Shown piece by piece: positions 8,038 to 16,198 of a DNA stretch of 64,000 bases. Position 1 is the stretch's first letter, and the number at the start of each line of letters is the position of its first letter. Position numbers and translations under genes: made by a program. Under the pieces are notes generated by a model, which did not search any database, was not told the DNA's origin, and saw nothing but the letters and a program-made list of their open reading frames with translations. This DNA comes from DASUPK01 sp963815665 (lineage in GTDB: Bacteria > Actinomycetota > Thermoleophilia > Solirubrobacterales > 70-9), in the NCBI GenBank assembly GCA_963815665.1, contig CAWFHN010000013.1, positions 248,001 to 312,000 of the forward strand. Direction: 5' to 3'.

Positions 8038-9066
8038 TTACCAGGCCGCGCTCAGGATGGCGGCGAGATCCTCGGGCGCTACCTCCCCGGGGGTCATGTG
8101 GGTGAGCTCGGGCCGCGCCATCGCCACGTCGATGACCTCATCGACTCGGCCGCGGTCCGACCCCAGCTCGCCGAGCCGCCGGTGGCCGGCGAGCTCGGCG
8201 ATTCGTGCGCGGATCCCGGCGCCGTCGGTTCCCAGGGCGGCCGCGAGCGCCTCGATCTGCTCGGGGGCGCGCTCCCGCATCGCCTCCATCGTCTCCGGCA
8301 GGAGGGCGGCGTAGGTCTCCGCATGGGGCGTGCCCAGCACCCTGACGGTGGTCTGGCCGAGCACGTGATGGAGAGCGATCCCGGCGCGGTCGACGGCGAT
8401 CGCGCAGAGCAGAGCGCCAAGGGCGAGGGCCGCGCGGTCTCGCTTCTCGGGCGCCTGATCGAGCGCCACTGCCAGCATCTCGGCACCCCGCAGGGCCGCG
8501 TCACGCGAGGTCTCATCCGCCAGCGGGGTGTAGAGCGACTCAGCTCCGTGCGCCAACGCGTTCATCGCGGTCGCTCGCAGCCGGGGCTCCGGAGCGCTGG
8601 TCATCGCGTCGGCATAGGCGATCACCAGTGCGGGCCTCACGCCCGCGGCCGCCTCGCGCCCCGCCGGCAAGCGGTGGATCGCGGTCATCGGCGCCCCGGA
8701 GAGGGTCGTGGGGATCGCCGCCACCTCGGCCCCACGGACCGCGGCGATCCCCTTTGCCGAATCGATCACCCGCCCGCCGCCGAGCGCCACCAGCCGGTCG
8801 CTGCCGACGTCCTCGATGATCGCGGCGGAGGCATCCGGGACAGGATCCGCGGGAACGAGGTGGGTTCGGGCAGCGCCTTCGGCGAGGCCGGGCGCGTCCG
8901 AGAGAGCCCGGGCCGTCGAGAGCAGCTCGAATTCCTCCCAGCCCTCGCCCGCCAGCGTGCCGACGGGATCCGTGATCGGCCCCCCAAAGAGCAGAAGCTT
9001 CCGCCGGTCATCGGCGAACTCGACCCAGGCCCCCTCGCCGGGCGGTTTCAGATCGCTGAAGGACAA
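8038..9066 (-). CDS. iron-containing alcohol dehydrogenase family (maleylacetate reductase-like)
   Basis: Protein of 342 residues of the type III (iron-dependent) alcohol dehydrogenase fold. The nucleotide-binding half contains ALGGGRVIDSAKGIAA and IPTTLSGAPMTAI. The helical half contains the metal-region motifs NALAHGAESLYTP, ALHHVLGQT and GTPHAETYA, in which histidines take the place expected for metal ligands or, in maleylacetate reductases, catalysis without metal. Maleylacetate reductases are the closest pattern I recall, which would place it at the end of chlorocatechol or resorcinol breakdown. No ring-cleavage genes are nearby, so the substrate is open. The gene begins two bases after the 3' end of the tRNA-Thr gene on the same strand. 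Confidence 0.75.
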   Translation of the reverse strand: MSFSDLKPPGEGAWVEFADDRRKLLLFGGPITDPVGTLAGEGWEEFELLSTARALSDAPGLAEGAARTHLVPADPVPDASAAIIEDVGSDRLVALGGGRVIDSAKGIAAVRGAEVAAIPTTLSGAPMTAIHRLPAGREAAAGVRPALVIAYADAMTSAPEPRLRATAMNALAHGAESLYTPLADETSRDAALRGAEMLAVALDQAPEKRDRAALALGALLCAIAVDRAGIALHHVLGQTTVRVLGTPHAETYAALLPETMEAMRERAPEQIEALAAALGTDGAGIRARIAELAGHRRLGELGSDRGRVDEVIDVAMARPELTHMTPGEVAPEDLAAILSAAW

Positions 9067-9067
9067 G

Positions 9068-9140
9068 AGCCCGGAGTGGGACTCGAACCCACAGCCTCCT
9101 GATTACAAATCAGGTGCTCCACCAGTTGAGCTATCCGGGC
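9068..9140 (-). tRNA. tRNA-Thr(UGU)
   Basis: Cloverleaf on the minus strand. The acceptor stem pairs GCCCGGA (from 9140) with TCCGGGC (ending at 9069), with discriminator U at 9068. The D arm has AGCTCAACTGG, the anticodon stem-loop is CCTGA-TTTGTAA-TCAGG giving anticodon UGU, and the T arm has GGTTCGAGTCC. The 3' CCA is not encoded. It reads ACA codons and lies immediately upstream of, and may be cotranscribed with, the reductase gene at 8038-9066. Confidence 0.95.
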
Positions 9141-9280
9141 GCCACCGGAAGACTAAGCCGCGGCTCCGCCTGAAGTCTGCGGCCGACGGTCCCGATCGCA
9201 GCGTTGACCCGTATTGAGGAGGTCCGGACCCCGAAAGTTGGTCGGTTGGCCGGATTCTCAGCCGCGCATAGACTGGTTGC

Positions 9281-9610
9281 GTGCCGAGCTCGCGTATCCG
9301 AGAGTCCCTCAGTGATCCCGGCGCCACCGCGGCCCGCGGCCGCTGGCTGGCGCGGGGCGCCTGGCTGCTCGCCGCCGCGGAGGTCGTGCTGGCCGTTCGC
9401 AACCATGTCGCGACCCGACTGAGCGAGAAGGATCGCCAGCGGATGGTCGAGATCGTCAAGGCGTCGAAGGGCCGCCCTTCCAACCTCTCCGACCGCCAGC
9501 GCAAGGAGCTCAAGTCGCTGCTCGCGCAGGTCGAGCCGCGCGAGCTGGCGAAGACGGTCGCCTCCAGCGGCTTTGCCGGACGCTTCGCGAAGGGGATGCG
9601 CCGCAAATAG
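9281..9610 (+). CDS. small basic protein of unknown function
   Basis: Protein of 109 residues. A hydrophobic helix (residues 22-40, WLARGAWLLAAAEVVLAV) is followed by a charged, helical C-terminal half with KDRQRMVEIVKASKGRPSNLS and RQRKELKSLLAQVEPRELAK. This looks like a single-pass membrane protein with a basic cytoplasmic tail, of a type common in actinobacteria without a known role. It starts with GTG; upstream bases 9141-9280 carry no other gene. It faces the SigH-like gene, with a GC-rich hairpin between the two ends. Confidence 0.7.
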   Translation: MPSSRIRESLSDPGATAARGRWLARGAWLLAAAEVVLAVRNHVATRLSEKDRQRMVEIVKASKGRPSNLSDRQRKELKSLLAQVEPRELAKTVASSGFAGRFAKGMRRK

Positions 9611-9612
9611 AA

Positions 9613-9638
9613 GCGGCCGCCCCTTGCGGGACGGCCGC
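9613..9638. terminator. GC-rich hairpin between convergent genes
   Basis: Inverted repeat GCGGCCGCCCC / GGGACGGCCGC with a 4-base loop, one mismatch in 11 pairs, placed 2 bp after the stop of the plus-strand gene and about 30 bp before the stop of the minus-strand sigma gene. There is no T-run on either side, as is usual for terminator-like hairpins in high-GC actinobacteria. It could serve both directions. Confidence 0.6.
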
Positions 9639-9670
9639 CTGGCTGCCGTGCCGTGCCTACGAGGAAGCGC

Positions 9671-10369
9671 TTAGACCTTCACCATGCGTGAGTCGAGGTG
9701 GATGCCGACCTTGCGCTTGACCCTCTGCAGCGCGTTGTCGACGGTCTTGGTGTCGCATTCGAGCTTCTCGCCGATCACCTCGTAGGAGTGACCGTCGAGG
9801 TAGAGGGCCAGCACTCGGCTCTCCAGCTCCGAGAGGACGCTGGTCAGGCAGGCGACCAGGCTCTCCAGCTCCTCGCCGGCGATCACCTGGTTGGCGGGGT
9901 CGCGCACGGACGGACCGGGCAGGACCTCCTCCAGGGTGGTCTCCGAATCGGGGCCGGCCGCCGCCGGCGTCTGGCTGAACGAGACGTACTGATTGAGCGG
10001 CGTGTGCTTGTTGCGCGTCGCGGTCTTGACAGCGGTGATGATCTGCCGGGTGATGCAGAGCTCGGCAAATCCGCGGAAGCTCGACTCGCGCTCGGGCCGG
10101 TAGTCGCGGATCGCCTTGAACAGGCCCAGCATCCCCTCCTGCATCAGGTCATCGGCGTCGCCGCCGAGCAGGAAGTAGGACGAGGACTTGACCCGCACGA
10201 AGCGCCGGTAACGGCGCACCAGCTGGTCGTAGGCGTCGGTCCGGCCGTGCTTGGCCAGGGCGACGAGGAACTCGTCATCGGGGCCGGGCCCGGTGTTGCG
10301 AGCGCCATCGGGGATGGCTCGGCCGGGGACGACAGCTTGCTCTTCAGTGCTTGGGGTAGGTACAGCCAC
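9671..10369 (-). CDS. sigH: SigH (Spo0H)-type RNA polymerase sigma factor
   Basis: Sigma factor of 232 residues that closely follows Bacillus SigH rather than the ECF class. Region 2 reads LVRRYRRFVRVKSSSYFLLGGDADDLMQEGMLGLFKAIRDY, then SSFRGFAELCITRQIITAVKTATRNKHTPLN. Region 4 reads LESRVLALYLDGHSYEVIGEKL and KTVDNALQRVKRKV. In Bacillus this sigma factor directs the transition to stationary phase and sporulation. Here it sits at the end of the same conserved gene order (after cysS and rlmB). The start GTG has AGGAGG (10375-10380) at a 5-base distance. The 266-bp leader region up to 10635 carries no other gene that I can see. Confidence 0.92.
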   Translation of the reverse strand: MAVPTPSTEEQAVVPGRAIPDGARNTGPGPDDEFLVALAKHGRTDAYDQLVRRYRRFVRVKSSSYFLLGGDADDLMQEGMLGLFKAIRDYRPERESSFRGFAELCITRQIITAVKTATRNKHTPLNQYVSFSQTPAAAGPDSETTLEEVLPGPSVRDPANQVIAGEELESLVACLTSVLSELESRVLALYLDGHSYEVIGEKLECDTKTVDNALQRVKRKVGIHLDSRMVKV

Positions 10370-10635
10370 AGCAACCTCCTCTTGGGGGTGGTCTGTGGCG
10401 CTCCGTACCTCCCCTGGAGGCGCCTTCGGTCCGGGTGCTGTCCGTCAGGCTCCACCTGAGGTTCACCCTTACTCGCGGAGCAGCCTACTGGCGGATCCGG
10501 GAATGTCAACCACGGTTCGGAGCCGATGCAATTCGCCTTGCAGGATCCGTGCCTGGGAGGGCCCGAATCGGCCCATCCGTCCGCGAGCGCTGTTAAACGG
10601 TGCCTCGCTCGGCGTGCGGCCATCCCGCCGGGTGT

Positions 10636-11109
10636 TCAGTCCGGCGTGCACTCCCCGTCGCCCTCGCTGAGGCGGCCGAGCAGCTCGGTGAGCGTCTTGA
10701 TCTCCTCCTCGCTGAGGACGGCGCCGAGCCGGCGGTCGATGTCGTCGATATGGCCCGGCGCGGCCTCCTTCAGCCTGACCAATCCCGCCTCGGTGAGAAT
10801 CGCGTAGCTCACGCGCGCGTCCGACTTGCACTCGCCCTTGCCCACCAGGCCCTGATCCTCGAGCCGGTCGAGCAGCCGGGTGATCCCGGACGGGGAGAGC
10901 TGCAGGTCGTTCGCCAGGTCGATTCGGCGCATGCCTTCCTCGCCGGCCCGCGAGAGAAGCAGGAGGGCCCCGTAGTCGTTGATGGTCAGGCCGTGGCTTG
11001 CGACAAGCGCGGCGCTGAGCTCGCGCGTAAGGGCGGCGTGGGCGCCCAGCAGGTTGCCGAAGGCATCGGTGGACGGAAGTGCTTGTGTTTTCAATTGTTG
11101 TGTAGTCAA
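10636..11109 (-). CDS. MarR-family transcriptional regulator
   Basis: Winged-helix repressor of 157 residues. The DNA-binding core is LTINDYGALLLLSRAG, then RRIDLANDLQLSPSGITRLLDRLEDQGLV, with the wing KSDARVSYAILTEAG; flanking helices form the dimer interface. It begins with TTG at 11109, divergent from the YceI gene with only 61 bp between the starts. An inverted repeat in this gap is a likely autoregulatory operator. By position it should control the yceI, FMN reductase and DUF1330 genes. Many MarR proteins sense phenolic compounds or oxidants, but no sensing cysteine is obvious in the core; the one cysteine near the wing (GECKSD) and one near the C-terminus could be tested. Confidence 0.88.
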   Translation of the reverse strand: MTTQQLKTQALPSTDAFGNLLGAHAALTRELSAALVASHGLTINDYGALLLLSRAGEEGMRRIDLANDLQLSPSGITRLLDRLEDQGLVGKGECKSDARVSYAILTEAGLVRLKEAAPGHIDDIDRRLGAVLSEEEIKTLTELLGRLSEGDGECTPD

Positions 11110-11139
11110 GTTTCCCTGCTAAACTGTTTGACAGATCAA
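11105..11139. promoter_or_regulatory. candidate MarR operator/promoter between divergent genes
   Basis: The 61-bp gap between the MarR and YceI genes is AT-rich for this genome and holds nested inverted repeats: TTGA-CAGA-TCAA (11128-11139), AGTTT/AAACT (11109-11113 and 11121-11125) and GTCAA/TTGAC (11105-11109 and 11128-11132). This is typical of a MarR site overlapping a divergent promoter. The exact protected region is not predictable by eye. Confidence 0.5.
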
Positions 11140-11170
11140 CTAAGCCTAGCTCACGAAAAGGAGACCTTCA

Positions 11171-11719
11171 ATGACCACGGCACAAGCAGAGTCAACCATC
11201 CCGACCGGCACATGGCAATCCGATCCGGTGCATTCGCACGTCGGATTCACCGTCAGGCACGCCGTCGGCACGTTCCGAGGCAGCTTCGGCAGGTTCGAGG
11301 CGACCCTGAGCGACGCGTCCGGCGAGCCTCATCTCAGCGGGCAGGTTCCCGTCGAGAGCGTCGAGGTGAAGGAGGAGAACCTGGAGGCTCACCTCCTCTC
11401 GCCCGAGTTCTTCGACAAGGACCAGACGCCGGAGATCCGCTTCGAGTCGTCCGCGATCAAGCGCGAGGACGAGCAGCTGGCGATCGACGGTGAGCTGACC
11501 GTCAAGGGCATCGCCAAGCCCGTCGTCGCCCGCGGCTCGCTCTCCGGCCCGGGCGCAGGGCCCGACGGCAACGACCGCGTCGGCCTCGACCTCGAAGCCA
11601 AGGTGAACCGCCACGATTTCGGCCTCGACTGGAACATGGACATGCCGGATGGCAGCCAGATCCTCGGCGACGAGGTCACGCTGACCGTCCACCTCGAGCT
11701 CGTGAAGGAGAGCGACTAG
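11171..11719 (+). CDS. YceI-family lipocalin-like protein
   Basis: Protein of 182 residues of the YceI family, whose beta-barrel binds polyisoprenoids or other hydrophobic molecules. Family marks: GTWQSDPVHSHVGFTVRHAVGTFRGSF at the N-terminus, LLSPEFFDKDQTPEIRFES in the middle, and DFGLDWN near the end. No signal peptide is present, so it is cytoplasmic here. The ATG has AAGGAG 7-8 bases upstream. It is the first gene of a probable three-gene unit (YceI, flavin reductase, DUF1330) divergent from a MarR regulator. Confidence 0.9.
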   Translation: MTTAQAESTIPTGTWQSDPVHSHVGFTVRHAVGTFRGSFGRFEATLSDASGEPHLSGQVPVESVEVKEENLEAHLLSPEFFDKDQTPEIRFESSAIKREDEQLAIDGELTVKGIAKPVVARGSLSGPGAGPDGNDRVGLDLEAKVNRHDFGLDWNMDMPDGSQILGDEVTLTVHLELVKESD

Positions 11720-11721
11720 CC

Positions 11722-12296
11722 ATGAGGGTCCTCGCGATCTCAGGAAGCCTGCGTCGCGACTCCCACAACACTGAGCTGCTGCGGGCGGCGGCGGAGTGGG
11801 CGAGTTGCTGCCGCCGCCCGTGGAGCTCGAGATCTTCGATGGGCTCAAGGCGGTCGAGCCCTACGACGAGGACGACGACCGCGGCGCGGGCCCCGACGGC
11901 GCCCGCCGCCTGCGCGAGGCAATCTCCTCGGCGGACGCCGTGCTGATCGCCGCCCCCGAATACAACTCCTCGATCCCGGGACAGCTCAAGAACGCAATCG
12001 ACTGGGCGTCGCGACCGCTCACGGCCAACGCCCTATGGGGCAAGCCCGTAGCGGTCGTTGGCGCCAGCACCGGGATGTTCGGAGCGGTCTGGTCACAGGC
12101 CGAGACCAGGAAGGCGCTCGCCGCGAGCGGGGCTCGCGTGATCGAGAAGGATTTGCCCGTCGGCCACGCGGCCGAGGCATTCACGGACGACGGCCGGCTC
12201 GCGGACGTCGAGCTGCGCGAGCGCTACGCCGAGATCCTCGAAGAGATGATCGCGCTCGCCGAGCAGGTCGGCGAGCCCAGGCAGATCGCAGCCTGA
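11722..12296 (+). pseudogene. NADPH-dependent FMN reductase, broken by a frameshift
   Basis: Flavodoxin-like quinone/FMN reductase read in two frames. The ATG at 11722 (2 bp after the YceI stop) gives MRVLAISGSLRRDSHNTELLRAAAE, the flavin-phosphate-binding start. The rest continues in another frame from about 11796: ELEIFDGL, then ADAVLIAAPEYNSSIPGQLKNAIDWASRP and VAVVGASTGMFGA, all family hallmarks, ending at 12296. A one-base deletion or an eight-base insertion in gagtgggcgagttg (about 11789-11802) restores a full-length enzyme of roughly 190 residues. The two halves are otherwise undamaged, so this is either a very recent mutation or a sequence error. Confidence 0.8.
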
Positions 12297-12316
12297 TCGT
12301 CCGGCCGAGGGCCCGG

Positions 12317-12739
12317 ATGGCCTCGCCGGTAGGGTTCCGCCCCATGGCGCCGCGCGAGGGAATCGACGAGCTGAACGCGGACGCCCTGGGCGCCTTCGGG
12401 GGCCGCGCCGCCGATGGCCCCGTCTACATGCTCAACCTCCTCGAGTTCCTGCCCGACGGCGGCGCCGAGCGCTATGCGGAGTACGGCGTCGCGGTCGCGC
12501 CGGTGTTCGACCGGGCCGGCGGCAAGGCGATCTTCGCCGGGCAGGTGGCGGAGTCGTTGATCGGCGAGGGCTCCTGGGACATGATGGTGCTGGCCCGGTA
12601 CCCGACGCGCCAGGCCTTCCTCGACATGGTCTCCTCGGCCGAGTACCAGGAGATCGCCCACCTCCGAACCGAAGCGCTGGTCCGTTCTGAGTTGCGCGCG
12701 ATGGACGCGCTTGACGCGAGCCAGCTGCCCGGCGACTAG
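12317..12739 (+). CDS. DUF1330-family ferredoxin-like barrel protein
   Basis: Protein of about 140 residues with the dimeric alpha/beta-barrel pattern of DUF1330 and related small enzymes: GPVYMLNLLEF near residue 40, YAEYGVAVAPVFDRAGGKAIFAG, then WDMMVLARYPTRQAFLDMVSSAEYQEIAHLR. The family has no assigned reaction; relatives are monooxygenase-like or bind small hydrophobic molecules. The ATG at 12317 has a GAGGG site; ATG 12344 is the alternative. It likely belongs to the MarR-controlled unit. Its stop lies in a CTAG shared with the stop of rlmB on the other strand. Confidence 0.75.
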   Translation: MASPVGFRPMAPREGIDELNADALGAFGGRAADGPVYMLNLLEFLPDGGAERYAEYGVAVAPVFDRAGGKAIFAGQVAESLIGEGSWDMMVLARYPTRQAFLDMVSSAEYQEIAHLRTEALVRSELRAMDALDASQLPGD

Positions 12740-13395
12740 CCGGCGCGCTGGCGCCGAGCCTCGAAGAGGATCACGGCCGCGGCGACCGAGGCGTTCAGGG
12801 ATCCGACGTTGCCGGCGATCGGGATCGAGACGAGCTCGTCGCACGTCTTCGCAACCCGCGTTCGGAGCCCCGATCCCTCTGAGCCGAGCACCAGCACCGC
12901 CCGGCCGGACCAGTCGACGTCGGTGTAGGAGCGCTCGGCCTCCGCGGCAGCTCCGTAGACCCAGGCCTCGCGGCCCTTCGCGCCCCCGAGCCAATCGGCG
13001 AGGTTCCTGACCCGGGCCACGGGCAAGTGCTCCACCGCCCCCGCGGACGCCTTGCACGCCGCCGCCGTCACGGAGGCGGCTCGCCGCTCCGGGATCACCA
13101 CTCCGGCCGCGCCGGCGACCTCCGCCGCCCGGCATACGGCCCCGAGGTTGTGCGGATCCTGGACCTGGTCGAGCGCGACGACCATGGCGTCGTCCGCGTC
13201 GAGCAGGGCGGTCGGGTCGGCGTAGGGGTATGGATCGACCTCGGCGACGACGCCCTGATGGTCGGGCGATCCACAGAGCCGCTCGAGCTCCTCGCCCGGA
13301 GTCTCCGGCGCGCGCCAGATCCGGTGGACCCGGCGCCGGCCCCGCTCGGCCTCCGCCACCGGCCGGCGCCCATAGATCCGTTCGACGTCCGCCAC
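12736..13395 (-). CDS. rlmB: 23S rRNA 2'-O-ribose methyltransferase, RlmB/SpoU type
   Basis: SPOUT-class RNA methyltransferase of 219 residues. The short N-terminal substrate-binding domain starts ADVERIYGRRPVAEAE. The knotted catalytic domain shows motif 1 QDPHNLGAVCRAAEVAGAAGVVIP, motif 2 VLGSEGSGLR and motif 3 IPIAGNVGSLNASVAAAVILFEARR. The likely target is Gm2251 of 23S rRNA, using S-adenosylmethionine. The GTG at 13395 follows the cysS stop by one base, so the pair is coupled. cysS-rlmB adjacency is conserved in both Firmicutes and Actinobacteria. A larger reading frame extends upstream inside cysS but is not protein-like there. Confidence 0.93.
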   Translation of the reverse strand: MADVERIYGRRPVAEAERGRRRVHRIWRAPETPGEELERLCGSPDHQGVVAEVDPYPYADPTALLDADDAMVVALDQVQDPHNLGAVCRAAEVAGAAGVVIPERRAASVTAAACKASAGAVEHLPVARVRNLADWLGGAKGREAWVYGAAAEAERSYTDVDWSGRAVLVLGSEGSGLRTRVAKTCDELVSIPIAGNVGSLNASVAAAVILFEARRQRAG

Positions 13396-13396
13396 G

Positions 13397-14746
13397 TCAG
13401 GCGCGCCGGACGAGCCGGGCGCCGCCGGCCTCGTCGCGGACCTCCCAGCCCATCTCGGCGAGCTGGTCGCGGAGCGAGTCGGCGCGGTCGAAGTCCTTCG
13501 CGGCCCTCGCCTCCTGGCGCTGCGCCAGCAGCTCCTCGGCCTCGGCCGGGGCGGCCTCCTCCTCCTCCAACAGGGAATCGAGGCCGAGCAGCGGCAGAAG
13601 CTCTTCGAGGACCGCATGGGCCCCGGACAGCTCGCGTCTGTTCCCCTCGGCCACGATCTCGAAGAGGACGGCGAACGCCTGAGGAGTGTTGAAGTCGTCG
13701 GCGAGCGCATCGAGGAACGCCTGTCGCTTCTCGACCACGAACCGATCGGGCTCGCCGCCGGGCGCGTCCCGGAGGTAGTTCCGAATTCGGTCGACCCGCG
13801 CCGCGGCCTCGCCGAGCTGCTCGTCCGAGAAGACGAGCGGCTGGCGGTAGTGCCCGGAGGCCAGATAGGCCACCACCGTCTGCCCTCCATAGCGCTCGAT
13901 CGCCTCCGACAGCTGAAAGATGTTGCCGACCGACTTCGACATCTTCTCCTCGTCGATCTGGACCATCCCGTTGTGCATCCAGATCTCGGCCAGGGGTAGG
14001 CCGCGGGCCGCCTCGGTCTGCGCGATCTCGTTCTCGTGATGGGGAAAGACCAGGTCGGTGCCGCCGCCGTGGATCGCGAAATCGGGGCCGAGCTCCTTCT
14101 CCGACATCGCGGAGCACTCGATGTGCCAGCCGGGACGCCCGTCGCCCCAGGGCGAGGGCCACGACGTGTCCTCCCCCTCCTTCCGGCCCTTCCAGAGGGC
14201 GAAGTCGAGGGGGTTCTCCTTGAGCGAGGCCGTGCCCGCCTCCTCTCCCTGGTCCATCTCGTCGGTGTCCCGGTTGGAGAGCTTGCCGTAGCCGTCGAAA
14301 CTGCGCACGCGGAAGTAGACGTCCCCGTTCGCCTGGTAGGCGTGCCCGCTCTCGATCAGCGACTCGATCAGCGAGACGATCTCGGGGATCGTCTCCGTCG
14401 CCAGTGGCTCCGCGTCCGGGCGTCCGAGCCCCAGGGCATCGGTATCGGCGATGTAGGCCGCCGTCATCTCCTTCGCGTACTCGCCGGAGGGCCTGCCGGC
14501 CTCGCGCGCCGCGTCGTAGATCTTGTCGTTGATGTCGGTGACGTTGATGACGAGCTTGGCATCGAGGCCCTGGTGTTCGAGGAAGCGCTTGACCAGCGTG
14601 AAGATCACGTATGGGCGCGCGTTGCCGATGTGGATGCGCCCGTAGACGGTCGGGCCGCAGGCGTAGATCCCGACCTGACCCCGGTCTCGGGGCTCGAGCT
14701 CGCGGGTTTGGCCGCTGAGGGTGTCCTGAATCCGTACGTCCGGCAC
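13397..14746 (-). CDS. cysS: cysteinyl-tRNA synthetase
   Basis: Class I aminoacyl-tRNA synthetase of 449 residues that charges tRNA-Cys. The Rossmann fold begins with YACGPTVYGRIHIGNAR (zinc cysteine and HIGH-type HIGN motif). GWHIECSAM carries further zinc ligands, HHENEIAQ the third set, and KMSKSVGNI the KMSKS loop. The C-terminal third is the helical anticodon-binding region, slightly shorter than in E. coli. It lies immediately upstream of rlmB in the conserved ispD-ispF-cysS-rlmB order, though here other genes separate it from ispF. Confidence 0.96.
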   Translation of the reverse strand: MPDVRIQDTLSGQTRELEPRDRGQVGIYACGPTVYGRIHIGNARPYVIFTLVKRFLEHQGLDAKLVINVTDINDKIYDAAREAGRPSGEYAKEMTAAYIADTDALGLGRPDAEPLATETIPEIVSLIESLIESGHAYQANGDVYFRVRSFDGYGKLSNRDTDEMDQGEEAGTASLKENPLDFALWKGRKEGEDTSWPSPWGDGRPGWHIECSAMSEKELGPDFAIHGGGTDLVFPHHENEIAQTEAARGLPLAEIWMHNGMVQIDEEKMSKSVGNIFQLSEAIERYGGQTVVAYLASGHYRQPLVFSDEQLGEAAARVDRIRNYLRDAPGGEPDRFVVEKRQAFLDALADDFNTPQAFAVLFEIVAEGNRRELSGAHAVLEELLPLLGLDSLLEEEEAAPAEAEELLAQRQEARAAKDFDRADSLRDQLAEMGWEVRDEAGGARLVRRA

Positions 14747-14785
14747 GGCGCGGATGCTATTGGCGCTCGGAAGGACGCATATTCC

Positions 14786-16198
14786 GTGAGTAATCGGTTA
14801 AGACAATTTGATGTGAGCGGGAACAACCGTTCGGGGCGTTACGCTGGCTCGGCCTTGACTCAGGCGTCGCTTGAGACCCAGCGGTTGCGCGCCGTGGAGG
14901 ACGCATTCGCCTCCCTCCCCGAGCGCTACCTGGGAGCCGACGCGGGCTTTGGCGCGAGCTACCGCATCGAGCTCGACGATCTCGGCCTGAGTTGGGCTGT
15001 GGAGCTCCACGAGACCGGCTGCGAGGTGACGGTCTCGCCCAAGAGCGACCCCGACGTGGTGATCGGCACCGACGCCGCGACCTGGCTCGAGCTTCGCGAG
15101 GGCCAGCTCTCGGGCCTGGACGCCTTCCGCTCGCGACGGCTCTGGGCGCGCGGGAACCTCGACCTGGCGATCGCCTTCGAGGGCTTCTTCAAGCTGCCCA
15201 ACGGGAGGGATCCGCTGCTCCGGATCCACGAGGTGAAGGCGGGCAAGGCTCGGATCTCGACGCTCACCGCCGGCGACGGCATCGAGACCGTGATCCTGAT
15301 CCACGGCCTTGGGAGCGACAAGACGAGCTTCTTCGAGACGGTCTCCGCCCTCACACCCGAGTACACGGTGCACGCAATCGACCTGCCCGGGTTCGGTTCG
15401 TCGTCGAAGCCTCTGCGCGCCCCCTACGACGCGGCCTGGTTCGCACGCGCCGTGAAGCGGTTCATGGATGCGGAGGGGATCAGCCGAGCGCATCTCGTCG
15501 GCAACTCGCTCGGGGGCAGGGTCGCGATCGAGGTGGGGCTTCGCAACCCCGAGCGGGTCCAGAGCCTCAGCCTGCTCTGCCCCTCCATGGCGTGGCGGAG
15601 GCGCCGCCAATTCGTGCCCCTGGTGAAGCTGCTGCGCCCCGAGCTCGCGGCCATTCCGCACACCTTCGGCGACGCGCTCGTGCGCCAGCAGTTCTGGAGC
15701 ATGTTCTCCCGCCCCGAGCGGATTCACCCCGCGGCCGCCGACGTCGCCGTGGAGGAGTTCCTCCGCAACTATCGCTCCGTCAACGCCCGGGTCGCTTTTC
15801 ACTCGTCTTTGCGGCACATCTACCTCGAGGAGCCGAAGGGCGCGAACGGCTTCTACACCCGACTTCGCGAGCTCGAGCCGCCGGCCCTGTTCGTCTGGGG
15901 CGACGAGGACCCCCTGGTCCCGCTGCCGTTCTCCCGGTACGTCCGCGACGCCCTCCCGTCCGCGCGTCAGGTCGTCCTCGAGCAGTGCGGCCACGTGCCG
16001 CAGGTCGAGCACCCGGTCGACGCCAACGCGCTGGTCCACGACTTCATCGGCCATGCCCAGGCATCTCCCGCGGAGCGGGCGGCGAAGCGCATCGGCAGGG
16101 CCGCGCGCCGGATCCAGGTCCGGATCAACCCGAGCGGCGGCAACAACGGGCACGGGGGCGAGGCCGACCGCCCCGAGCTCACCGCGGACGCCGCCTAG
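14786..16198 (+). CDS. SCP2-like domain fused to alpha/beta-hydrolase
   Basis: Protein of about 470 residues combining two modules. Residues 40-145 resemble an SCP2/sterol-carrier lipid-binding domain (YRIELDDLGLSWAVELHETG, VTVSPKSDPDVVIGTDAATWLELREGQLSGLDAF, LWARGNLDLAIAFEGFF). Residues 165-430 are an alpha/beta-hydrolase with oxyanion HGLGSDKTSF, nucleophile elbow VGNSLGGRVA, and catalytic Asp and His in WGDEDPLVP and CGHVPQVEHP. The SCP2 part could present a lipid substrate to the hydrolase. The tail is basic then Gly/Asn-rich. The start is GTG 14786 with GGAAGGA upstream; GTG 14813 is possible. The gene ends in a CTAG shared with the convergent signalling gene. Confidence 0.82.
   Translation: MSNRLRQFDVSGNNRSGRYAGSALTQASLETQRLRAVEDAFASLPERYLGADAGFGASYRIELDDLGLSWAVELHETGCEVTVSPKSDPDVVIGTDAATWLELREGQLSGLDAFRSRRLWARGNLDLAIAFEGFFKLPNGRDPLLRIHEVKAGKARISTLTAGDGIETVILIHGLGSDKTSFFETVSALTPEYTVHAIDLPGFGSSSKPLRAPYDAAWFARAVKRFMDAEGISRAHLVGNSLGGRVAIEVGLRNPERVQSLSLLCPSMAWRRRRQFVPLVKLLRPELAAIPHTFGDALVRQQFWSMFSRPERIHPAAADVAVEEFLRNYRSVNARVAFHSSLRHIYLEEPKGANGFYTRLRELEPPALFVWGDEDPLVPLPFSRYVRDALPSARQVVLEQCGHVPQVEHPVDANALVHDFIGHAQASPAERAAKRIGRAARRIQVRINPSGGNNGHGGEADRPELTADAA

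Noticed and set aside
10440..10640. Riboswitch or small RNA in the 5' region of sigH
   Set aside because: Apart from a clear AGGAGG site near the start I found no recognisable aptamer; short inverted repeats here are no stronger than elsewhere in this GC-rich DNA.
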